Positions 1 through 5,917 of a DNA stretch of 7,773 nt are shown here, piece by piece (within the stretch, counting starts at the first letter, position 1; each line of letters opens with the position of its first letter). The notes under the pieces were generated by a model. That model saw only the letters and a list, made by a program, of their open reading frames with translations, was not told the origin of the DNA and ran no database searches. Origin of the DNA: Gammaproteobacteria bacterium (lineage in GTDB: Bacteria > Pseudomonadota > Gammaproteobacteria > Arenicellales > Arenicellaceae); contig JAUHZM010000146.1 of assembly GCA_030426005.1 (NCBI GenBank), forward strand, positions 1 through 7,773, in the 5' to 3' direction. The translations under genes were made by a program, and so were the position numbers.

Positions 1-660
1 TAGGTTAATTCCATCTCGATGTTGGTCCAATGGTCGGCACTGGTTCTCAGAGACCAGTTGCAGCGAATCAAAGCCATGCAACACACTTAAACATAGCGTA
101 TCCACGCCACCAACCAACACCGCATCGACAAGGCCCGCTTGCAACCAACGCGCACCAGTGGCGAACACTTTGGCGCTGGATGAGCAGGCGGTATTAATCG
201 TGAGAGCAGGCCCAGTAATACCGGTTAAATGCGCCATGTACAGACTAGGTGCATGCGGATTATGCACCAAGGGTTGTTGGAACGGCGCACTCAATGCGCC
301 CTCTTCAAGCTGACGATAAGCCGCTTCGGTGCGATCGATACTCGAGGTACTTGAGCCCATCACAATCCCAAGACGCTGTGGCCCTAGCGACACCTTCAAG
401 GCATCGACATGCTCAGCAATATTTCCTTGCTGGTAACCGAGGTGTGCCAGCGCATTGTTTCGGCTTTGCCAATCACCGAGGTCAATCGATTCGACCCCGG
501 GCACACGCCCGATCCACGTCGTCAGGTCCGAACCAGGTAAGTCGTTTTGTCGCAAGCCGCTGGTTTGCGTATCGATCGATTGCCGCAATGCGTCTATGTC
601 GACGCCCGCCGCCGATGTGGATTGGTAATCTAATAAACGAATGTCCATAAGGTACGCCAT
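1..660 (-). CDS. Beta-ketoacyl-ACP synthase (FabF/FabB-like), N-terminal part, cut by the left window edge
   Basis: The minus strand is open from the ATG at 660 to base 1 and gives 220 residues with no stop. It is a thiolase-fold condensing enzyme that would join a malonyl-ACP unit to an acyl chain in the cytoplasm. The nucleophile motif is INTACSSSAKVFATGARWL, with catalytic Cys159 (codon at 184-186). Further family motifs are GIVMGSSTSS (98-107), DAVLVGGVDTL (179-189) and CRPLDQHRDGINL at the cut end, which aligns with the usual CRPFDxxRDGxxLGEG. The two catalytic His residues lie in the missing half; a full family member has about 400 residues. The first 60 residues are divergent from housekeeping FabF, and RDGIN in place of RDGF recalls the synthases of aryl polyene clusters, but that assignment is inference. 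An in-frame ATG at 648 (MDIRLLDYQ) is an equally possible start, and neither has a good Shine-Dalgarno sequence. The gene is divergent from the MipA gene. Confidence 0.93.
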   Translation of the reverse strand, partial: MAYLMDIRLLDYQSTSAAGVDIDALRQSIDTQTSGLRQNDLPGSDLTTWIGRVPGVESIDLGDWQSRNNALAHLGYQQGNIAEHVDALKVSLGPQRLGIVMGSSTSSIDRTEAAYRQLEEGALSAPFQQPLVHNPHAPSLYMAHLTGITGPALTINTACSSSAKVFATGARWLQAGLVDAVLVGGVDTLCLSVLHGFDSLQLVSENQCRPLDQHRDGINL

Positions 661-780
661 TCTCAGGATGGCTATAGTCAATTAAACGTGGTGTTGATAT
701 TCACCATGGCTTTCGGATTCTATCAAAGTTAGACTGATCGTTTCGAGTCAAGCCAATCAGAATCGTCAACATAGACCATC
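661..780. promoter_or_regulatory. Divergent intergenic region between ketoacyl synthase and MipA genes
   Basis: These 120 bp separate two divergently read genes and so must hold both promoters, unless the starts lie further out. I see no clear sigma-70 promoter. On the plus strand TTGATA (694-699) resembles a -35 box, but only a poor -10 (TTCTAT, 718-723) follows. On the minus strand there is TTGACT with only a weak -10 at usable spacing. No convincing operator-like dyad was found. The call rests on gene layout, not on a recognised site. Confidence 0.4.
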
Positions 781-816
781 ATGCCCTACACCACACACCG
801 TCACGTTCACACTCTA

Positions 817-1635
817 ATGCTGATTCGTAGTTTACTGGTCGCTCTGATGCTGGGCGTGAGTATGCCAGCGACAGCAAAGAAACTACCACTTTGGGAACTT
901 GGTCTTGGCCTCGGCGGCTTGCATCAGCCTTACTACGTGGGCACCAAACAACAGCGCAATTTGATCTTTCCGGTACCGGTACCGATTTACCGCGGTGATG
1001 TACTGAAGTCAGACGAAGCTGGTGTACGTGCTCTGCTACTAAATAATGAGCGCGCCAAACTCGAAATGAGCCTCGATTTTAATTTAGCAGTAGACAGCGA
1101 TGACGTGGACCTCCGCGCTGGCATGCCAGACATCGATAGTCGCCTGCAAATCGGTCCATCGCTGGAGCTAAAACTCGCCGAGTCGGACCACGACCAGTGG
1201 CAACTCAACCTACCGATTCGCGCGAACTTTGGCATTGGCGAAGATGGCATTGATGAGTCAGGGTTCACTTTCGCACCCAATGTGACCTATTTTCGAAATT
1301 TTGAGTGGCGTAAGCAACCTTGGCGCGCAGGTGTGGCACTGGGTCCGCAATTCGGAACGCGCGATTATCAAAATGTTTACTACGGCGTCGCGCCAGAGTA
1401 TGCAACAGACGATCGCCCTGCTTACACCGCCAGCAGCGGCTATTCAGGGTCGCGGCTATTGATGACGCTTCGCTCCAAAAATCAGGATCGACTCTGGGTG
1501 TGGTTTCTACGCTACGAAGATATTTCTGGTGCCAGCTTTGAAGACTCACCCTTAGTCGAAACCAACAGTGGATTGTCACTGGGCATTATCTACAGCCGCT
1601 TTTTATTCAAATCCAAGCGTATGATCGAACGCTAA
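817..1635 (+). CDS. MipA/OmpV family outer-membrane protein
   Basis: This 272-residue protein has a Sec signal peptide (MLIRSLLVALMLGVSMPATA, then KK) and matches the MipA/OmpV pattern along its length. The marks are a Gly-rich first strand (ELGLGLGGL), PYYVG at 38-42, PVPVPIYRGD at 52-61, RAGMPDID at 100-107, IGPSLEL, PIRANF, YYGV at 188-191 and SPLV at 244-247, followed by alternating beta strands. The family forms outer-membrane beta-barrels. E. coli MipA was described as a scaffold linking the lytic transglycosylase MltA to PBP1B, while OmpV-like members have other reported roles, so the exact function here is unknown. The ATG at 781 would add 12 His/Thr-rich residues before the signal peptide. 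I prefer 817 because it gives a standard n-region, although neither start has a Shine-Dalgarno sequence. The gene's last four bases overlap the convergent VOC gene. Confidence 0.88.
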   Translation: MLIRSLLVALMLGVSMPATAKKLPLWELGLGLGGLHQPYYVGTKQQRNLIFPVPVPIYRGDVLKSDEAGVRALLLNNERAKLEMSLDFNLAVDSDDVDLRAGMPDIDSRLQIGPSLELKLAESDHDQWQLNLPIRANFGIGEDGIDESGFTFAPNVTYFRNFEWRKQPWRAGVALGPQFGTRDYQNVYYGVAPEYATDDRPAYTASSGYSGSRLLMTLRSKNQDRLWVWFLRYEDISGASFEDSPLVETNSGLSLGIIYSRFLFKSKRMIER

Positions 1636-1994
1636 CCAGCAACCGGCTCAGACCATACCGCAAACTCGTTGCCACTCGGTTCAGTAAAGTGAAAACGACG
1701 TCCTCCGGGAAAGTCAAAGATAGGTTTAATAACTGTTCCACCTGCCGCCTCGACTTTGGCTAAGGTCTGTTCAAGATCCGCACTGTAAAACACCGGCAAC
1801 GCCGCTCCTTGATCACTACGGCTGACCAAGTCGGCTCGATAAAACCCGCCTTCCAGTCCCTGATCATCAAAGGCGGTGTACTCTGGACCATAGTCTGTAA
1901 ACACCCACCCAAAGACATTTGTAAAGAAAGTTTTCGTCGCGACCAAGTCTCGGGCAGGCAATTCTAGGTAATTTAATTTTTCGTGTTTCGGCAT
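1632..1994 (-). CDS. VOC family (glyoxalase / bleomycin-resistance fold) protein
   Basis: A complete 120-residue protein with a single vicinal-oxygen-chelate domain, the usual size for the family. The N-terminal module reads NYLELPARDLVATKTFFTNVFGW, the typical strand-helix start, followed by YTAFDDQGLEGGFYRAD. The second module has YSADLEQTLAKVEAAGGTVIKP and the strongly conserved ending FPGGRRFHFTEPSGNEFAVWSE. Glu11, His102 and Glu110 are at positions that often bind metal in the family. The protein lacks a signal peptide and is probably a cytosolic homodimer. Family members isomerise, hydrolyse or bind many small molecules, and nothing here fixes a substrate. It is read from its own promoter region, which carries a perfect dyad (2025-2040), and it converges with the MipA gene with a 4-bp overlap of the stop regions. 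The Shine-Dalgarno signal before 1994 is weak. Confidence 0.92.
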   Translation of the reverse strand: MPKHEKLNYLELPARDLVATKTFFTNVFGWVFTDYGPEYTAFDDQGLEGGFYRADLVSRSDQGAALPVFYSADLEQTLAKVEAAGGTVIKPIFDFPGGRRFHFTEPSGNEFAVWSEPVAG

Positions 1995-2024
1995 AAGTTG
2001 CTGTTTCTCTTAACGAAATAATTT

Positions 2025-2040
2025 TGTGTTTACAAACACA
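2025..2040. promoter_or_regulatory. Perfect dyad upstream of the VOC gene, possible operator
   Basis: TGTGTTTACAAACACA has 7-bp perfect arms around a 2-bp centre and lies 31-46 bp upstream of the VOC start codon. On the minus strand it would sit between a weak -35-like TTCCAG and a -10-like AATTAT, the place where a repressor would block transcription. The dyad is seen directly; its role as an operator, and which regulator binds it, are inference. Confidence 0.35.
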
Positions 2041-2202
2041 CTGGAATAAACAATGGCTTTGCGTTCCCGGCGCTTGCTGCCAGCACATTCTATCCGTAAT
2101 ATATGGCGCAGTGAATTTGTTCTTGAACGAACACCAATAGCTCAGACAGTCTGTACCCTAATAGGATTTTTTGAGCACCATGGGTAGGGAAATATAGGTA
2201 AT

Positions 2203-2238
2203 CATCCACGTATCATGTAAATGATAGCTACGTGGATG
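2203..2238. repeat. Bulged 36-nt inverted repeat (stem-loop)
   Basis: CATCCACG (2203-2210) pairs with CGTGGATG (2231-2238), and the inner TATCAT (2211-2216) pairs with ATGATA (2221-2226). The four bases GTAA close the loop, which fits a GNRA tetraloop if transcribed on the plus strand, and GCTA (2227-2230) forms a bulge on the 3' side. This gives 14 paired positions. No T-run follows on either strand, so it is not a normal intrinsic terminator. It could be part of a structured RNA, a protein-binding site or a scattered intergenic repeat. Confidence 0.6.
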
Positions 2239-2476
2239 TGTGCCCGGTTTGCCTGTTTCAGCTCGCAGTTTGAGCGATAAAACGTACATTGCTGTACGAT
2301 CAACTGCGGGTAAGCCCTCACACAATTGGTGTCTATATCTCCCACGACGATGCTGTCACCCACGTTAAACACACGCTTCTCCAGCACGGTGTTTTGCGGT
2401 ACTTCTTCATTTTCATTGTTTCACTAAATGTTTGCCAGAGTGTGACGACTATATCGTCGTGCTCGGCTTTTATTTA

Positions 2477-2505
2477 TTGATCTTGAGTGGTCTAAGGACT
2501 ATCTC
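2477..2505 (+). promoter_or_regulatory. Weak candidate sigma-70 promoter for the protease gene
   Basis: TTGATC (2477-2482) and TATCTC (2500-2505) are 17 bp apart and would give a leader of roughly 10-15 nt ahead of the start codon. The -10 matches consensus at only three positions, so this is a guess. A longer leader starting in the dyad-rich region upstream is an alternative. Confidence 0.2.
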
Positions 2506-2510
2506 ACCAC

Positions 2511-2515
2511 AGGAG
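2511..2515 (+). promoter_or_regulatory. Ribosome binding site that fixes the protease start
   Basis: AGGAG lies 9 nt before the ATG at 2525. The open frame extends back to an ATG at 2432, but that start has no such site and would put 31 extra residues ahead of a clean signal peptide (MKKRFSKSIIAGLGFAAV). The start at 2525 is therefore the real one. Confidence 0.85.
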
Positions 2516-2524
2516 ACAATTAGC

Positions 2525-5500
2525 ATGAAAAAGCGATTTTCCAAATCGATAATAGCCGGTTTGGGTTTTGCAGCTGTTTGTTTGGGAGGACACTCGACTT
2601 CCTACGCTGCAGAGTCCCCCCTACTGAGTCTGCAAAAATCATCCCAGATTGACCCAGCTAGCATTCCGGCCAAAAGCAACAAGAAACAAGATACCGATAT
2701 TTATATCGTTCATTTCCGTGACCAACCTACTATTAATTTTGATGGTGCTCCCGGCTTAGCCGCAACCAAGCCAGAAGCTGGCAAAAAGCTTGCTACCACG
2801 AGCGCCAAGGTTAAAAGCTATCGTAGCTTTCTAAAGGGCAAGCAGGACAGCACGCTACAAAACTACGGTATTCCAAAAGAAAACAAAATCTACGAATACA
2901 CATACGCATTCAATGGTATGGCGGCCCGCATGACGGCCAAACAAGCCGAACTGCTAAGCAGAGATCCTGGCGTATTGAAAGTGGCCAAGGACGAGATGGC
3001 CAAAATGGATACCGACAGCACACGTGAGTTTCTAGAATTGAATTCAGGTCGTGATGCTGCATGGCGTAGCCGTTATACAGGTGAAGACGTGATCATCGGT
3101 ATTATCGATTCAGGCTTGTATCCGGAACACCCAAGTTTTGCGGACGTAGAAACCCCGAGTAAAGGGGATCGCGGTCGACCAATCGCCTACGGCCCTCCTC
3201 CGGCTGGTTGGACTGGTGATGCGTGTGAATTCGGTAACACCGCCTTTAATCCTCTTGATGTACCGTTTGAATGTAATAACAAAGTACTCGGTGCCCGTTT
3301 TTATAACGAAGGCTTCCTGCGCGGCGGAGACCCCGCCGTGGTATTAGCGCCAGGCTCTGCGATGTCTGCGCGTGACGATGACGGCCATGGTTCTGCTGCC
3401 GCCTCTAATGCCGCCGGTAATTTTGGTGTGCAAGCTGAGATTGGTGGTGAGCAAGTCGGTAGCGATGTTATGTCTGGTGTTGCTCCACGTGCGCGAATTG
3501 CTGTGTATAAAGTATGCTGGGATGGTCCAATCATCACAGATAACCCAGCTGATGACGACAATGGCTGTTTTAACTCAGACTCAATGGCAGCGATCGACCA
3601 AGCCGTTGCTGATGGCGTTGATGTAATCAACTTCTCCATCGGTGGTGCCTCGACCAATTTTGCTAGCTTAGATGCAGTGGCCTTCCTATTTGCCGCCGAT
3701 GCTGGTGTCCACGTTGCGACGTCAGCAGGCAACTCAGGACCAGAGCTAGCCACGGTTGGCGCGCCTGGCGTTGTACCTTGGTTGACGTCAGTTGGCGCTG
3801 TCAACGATGATCAGAACTTTGCTTTGGGTATTGATGTTGCTGCTCCTGCATCGGTCGCTGGTCTAAAGACTGCGATTGAAGGTGCTGGCCCAGTGCAACT
3901 TGAGGATATCCCTGGAATCTCTGGTGACTTAGTCGTTACCGCGCCTGCAGACGGTTGCGCAGCTCTAACTAATGCTGCCGACGTTGCTGGTCAGATCGCA
4001 TTTGTGATTCGCGGCGGTTGCGCCTTTGATGACAAGTACGCTAACGCGGAAGCCGCCGGGGCAACCGCCATTGTCGTGTATAACGACGGTGCTGCTGCTG
4101 ATCGCTTCAATCCATTTATCATGGGCGGTATCGACGCATCTCGCACAATTCCAGGTGTCATGATCAGTCATGATGATGGCGCTGAATTAGCAGCGGAAAG
4201 TGGTGTAACAGCCTCACTGGACAGCGCCAACCAGGTTGAACTGGTAAATCGCGTGGCAGACTTCTCATCGCGCGGTCCAAACCGCGGTGCATTTGACATC
4301 ATAAAGCCTGATGTTGTCGCCCCCGGCGTACAAATTTTGAGCGCCGAAACAACCACAGAGAATGCTGATGCAGCGTCTCGCTCATCTGGTATTGAGTCTT
4401 TCCAATACATTAGCGGTACGTCGTTCTCCAGCCCGCATGTTGCTGGGGTACTGGCATTGATCAAACAGGCACACCCTGACTGGTCACCGGCAGTAGCACG
4501 CTCAGCAATGATGACCACGGCACGTCAAAATCTGGCTACTCAGTTCAATGACGATCCAGCCACACCATTTGAAATTGGTGCTGGTCATGTGGTTCCAAAT
4601 GCTACTTTCAACCCTGGTCTAGCGTACGACGCTGACTTACTCGACTACGCTGCGTTTACTTGCGGTAACAACGCGCAGTTATTCGACGATTCGGTATGTG
4701 ACCTATTAGAAGGTCAAGGCTATTCATTTGACGGTAGTGATCTTAACCTGCCATCGATTGGCATTGGCGAACTCGTTGGGACACAAACGGTAACGCGTAC
4801 TGTAACCAATGTTGATGACGACAGCACTCGCCGCCACCGTCGTAAACCAAGTGTTTACAAGGTAGAAGTCGAAGCCCCTCCAGGCATCGACGTTGAGGTA
4901 AGCCCACGTAAATTGGTATTGTTGCCTGGTGAATCAGCGGAGTACACGGTTACGTTTACAGCAAATGGCGACGCTCGCATCGATGAGTTTGCTTTCGGTT
5001 CACTTACCTGGGTAGAGCGTGGCAAACGTAAAGGCCGCAAGCACCGCAATTGGTGGGATTGGTACCGTCATGGCTACGCTTATGGCCATGACAAGAAGAA
5101 CGCACGTCAAGTTCGCAGCCCAATCGCCGTTCGTCCTGTTGCGTTGGCCACGGTTGATGAGGTTGAAGGAACCGGTGTCGACGGCAGTGTTTCGATTCCA
5201 GTGCAATTTGGCTACAGTGGTACGTACACCGCTCAGATTGCCGGTATCTCCGAATCATTCGCTTTCCCAGACACAGTGACCGAGGCCGATGGTTTGAACA
5301 TCCTTTGTTTTGACCTACCTGCATCGTCTCACTTACGTATCCAAACGTTTGATCAGGACACCACTACTCCGGGAGAAGACGATATCGATCTTCGCGTTTT
5401 CCGTGTGGATGATTGTGCCGGTTTTGGCAACCTTGCCCAGATTGGCAGTAGTGGTAACGCTACTTCAAATGAAGTAGTTGATATTCCGAATGCTACTGCT

Positions 5501-5764
5501 GGCGGCTATGTGTTTGTAATTGATTTCTTTGCTGCCGCCGGTGGCGCAACCAGTATCGATTACACCGCGTGGATCAGTCTGTTACTGGGTGACGACGGCA
5601 ACACCACAGTCACGGCACCAGCCAGTGCCACAGTTGGTACAGCAACCAACGTGACGGTTGATTACACAGGCCTGACGCCAGCTAGCCGTCACCTCGGTGT
5701 GATCTCACATCAAGATGGTAGTGCTGAAATCGGTCGTACAATTATTAGTATCGATACCAATTAA
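2525..5764 (+). CDS. Secreted S8 family subtilisin-like serine protease with PA, Fn3 and C-terminal beta domains
   Basis: This 1079-residue pre-pro-protease has a Sec signal peptide (1-29, cleavage near SYAA/ES) and an I9-type inhibitor propeptide (about 58-160, with IYIVHF and YTYAFNGMAARMT). The S8 domain spans about 185-705. Its triad is Asp195 (GIIDSG), His288 (DDDGHGS) and Ser633 (GTSFSSPHVAG), with oxyanion Asn403 (SAGNSGP). A PA domain (about 466-565) is inserted before the Ser block, as in cucumisin-type plant subtilases, and GVAPRARIAVYKVCW also matches that subgroup. After it come an Fn3-like domain (about 743-872), a PPC-like beta module (about 885-1020) and a terminal module (about 1025-1079, VTAPASATVG to GRTIISID). 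The mature part has ten Cys that fall into five close pairs, suggesting disulfides. Odd points are two basic loops in the Fn3 domain, at 764-777 and 831-862. It likely degrades extracellular protein for nutrition, and is closed by a terminator. Confidence 0.96.
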   Translation: MKKRFSKSIIAGLGFAAVCLGGHSTSYAAESPLLSLQKSSQIDPASIPAKSNKKQDTDIYIVHFRDQPTINFDGAPGLAATKPEAGKKLATTSAKVKSYRSFLKGKQDSTLQNYGIPKENKIYEYTYAFNGMAARMTAKQAELLSRDPGVLKVAKDEMAKMDTDSTREFLELNSGRDAAWRSRYTGEDVIIGIIDSGLYPEHPSFADVETPSKGDRGRPIAYGPPPAGWTGDACEFGNTAFNPLDVPFECNNKVLGARFYNEGFLRGGDPAVVLAPGSAMSARDDDGHGSAAASNAAGNFGVQAEIGGEQVGSDVMSGVAPRARIAVYKVCWDGPIITDNPADDDNGCFNSDSMAAIDQAVADGVDVINFSIGGASTNFASLDAVAFLFAADAGVHVATSAGNSGPELATVGAPGVVPWLTSVGAVNDDQNFALGIDVAAPASVAGLKTAIEGAGPVQLEDIPGISGDLVVTAPADGCAALTNAADVAGQIAFVIRGGCAFDDKYANAEAAGATAIVVYNDGAAADRFNPFIMGGIDASRTIPGVMISHDDGAELAAESGVTASLDSANQVELVNRVADFSSRGPNRGAFDIIKPDVVAPGVQILSAETTTENADAASRSSGIESFQYISGTSFSSPHVAGVLALIKQAHPDWSPAVARSAMMTTARQNLATQFNDDPATPFEIGAGHVVPNATFNPGLAYDADLLDYAAFTCGNNAQLFDDSVCDLLEGQGYSFDGSDLNLPSIGIGELVGTQTVTRTVTNVDDDSTRRHRRKPSVYKVEVEAPPGIDVEVSPRKLVLLPGESAEYTVTFTANGDARIDEFAFGSLTWVERGKRKGRKHRNWWDWYRHGYAYGHDKKNARQVRSPIAVRPVALATVDEVEGTGVDGSVSIPVQFGYSGTYTAQIAGISESFAFPDTVTEADGLNILCFDLPASSHLRIQTFDQDTTTPGEDDIDLRVFRVDDCAGFGNLAQIGSSGNATSNEVVDIPNATAGGYVFVIDFFAAAGGATSIDYTAWISLLLGDDGNTTVTAPASATVGTATNVTVDYTGLTPASRHLGVISHQDGSAEIGRTIISIDTN

Positions 5765-5772
5765 GCACTTAA

Positions 5773-5793
5773 AACATCACGCTATGTGATGTT
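5773..5793 (+). repeat. Hairpin directly after the protease gene
   Basis: AACATCAC (5773-5780) and GTGATGTT (5786-5793) form a perfect 8-bp stem with the 5-nt loop GCTAT. No T-run follows. It starts 9 nt after the protease stop and 5 nt before the main terminator stem. A role in protecting the mRNA 3' end or helping termination is plausible. Confidence 0.65.
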
Positions 5794-5798
5794 GATTG

Positions 5799-5829
5799 AG
5801 GCCGAGAGTACCCTCTCTCGGCCTTTTTT
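5799..5829 (+). terminator. Strong rho-independent terminator of the protease gene
   Basis: AGGCCGAGAG (5799-5808) and CTCTCGGCCT (5815-5824) form a perfect 10-bp GC-rich stem with the loop TACCCT, and the run of six T (5824-5829) follows at once. It acts on plus-strand transcription and separates the protease from the lipoprotein gene. The minus strand has no T-run after the stem, so the site looks one-directional. Confidence 0.93.
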
Positions 5830-5896
5830 ATTGCCATAATCGACCGTAAAAGACAGGACGTCACGACATTTATTTTCTATAGTTGATAGAAATGGT

Positions 5897-5905
5897 AAGA
5901 AGGAG
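5897..5905 (+). promoter_or_regulatory. Ribosome binding site of the lipoprotein gene
   Basis: AAGAAGGAG lies 12 nt before the ATG at 5918. The core is strong but the spacing is a little long. A possible -10 box TATAGT lies at 5878-5883 without a good -35, so the promoter between terminator and gene is not clearly defined. Confidence 0.6.
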
Positions 5906-5917
5906 TTTTAAAACACG

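Larger units (their letters stand above)
1995..2524. other. 530-bp intergenic region with several inverted repeats, no convincing gene
   Basis: No open frame here resembles a protein I recognise, and the two short ORFs (minus 2202-2387, plus 2289-2480) have no good ribosome site. The region is the shared upstream region of the VOC gene (minus) and the protease gene (plus). It holds several dyads: 2025-2040, TGTTC/GAACA at 2118-2133, CAGAC-A-GTCTG at 2143-2153, the bulged hairpin at 2203-2238, CGTAC/GTACG at 2283-2298, and ACGAC/GTCGT around 2443-2458. An unannotated small RNA or a long regulated leader for the protease is possible but unproven. Confidence 0.5.

Noticed and set aside
249..650. 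Plus-strand 133-residue open frame
   Set aside because: It is antisense to the ketoacyl synthase, whose minus-strand reading has clear family motifs. The plus-strand product shows no recognisable domain.
2202..2387. 61-residue minus-strand open frame with GTG start
   Set aside because: It has no ribosome site or family resemblance, and its 3' end runs through the hairpin at 2203-2238.
2289..2480. 63-residue plus-strand open frame before the protease
   Set aside because: It has no ribosome binding site, no recognisable motif and overlaps dyads. It may be chance.
2432..2524. N-terminal extension of the protease from the ATG at 2432
   Set aside because: It lacks a ribosome site and would precede a complete signal peptide. 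AGGAG at 2511-2515 supports the ATG at 2525.
2573..2590. Possible lipobox at Cys19 of the protease (AAVCLGG)
   Set aside because: Val at -1 does not fit the lipobox, and a good signal peptidase I site (SYAA/ES) follows, so a secreted rather than lipidated protein is likelier.
3301..3804. 167-residue minus-strand open frame inside the protease
   Set aside because: It is a shadow of the protease catalytic domain: low-complexity Ala/Pro/Ser/Thr-rich sequence with no domain.
5004..5324. Minus-strand and plus-strand frames over the basic insertion, considered as an overlapping gene
   Set aside because: The protease frame runs through with flanking Fn3 motifs intact on both sides, and the alternative products have no recognisable features.
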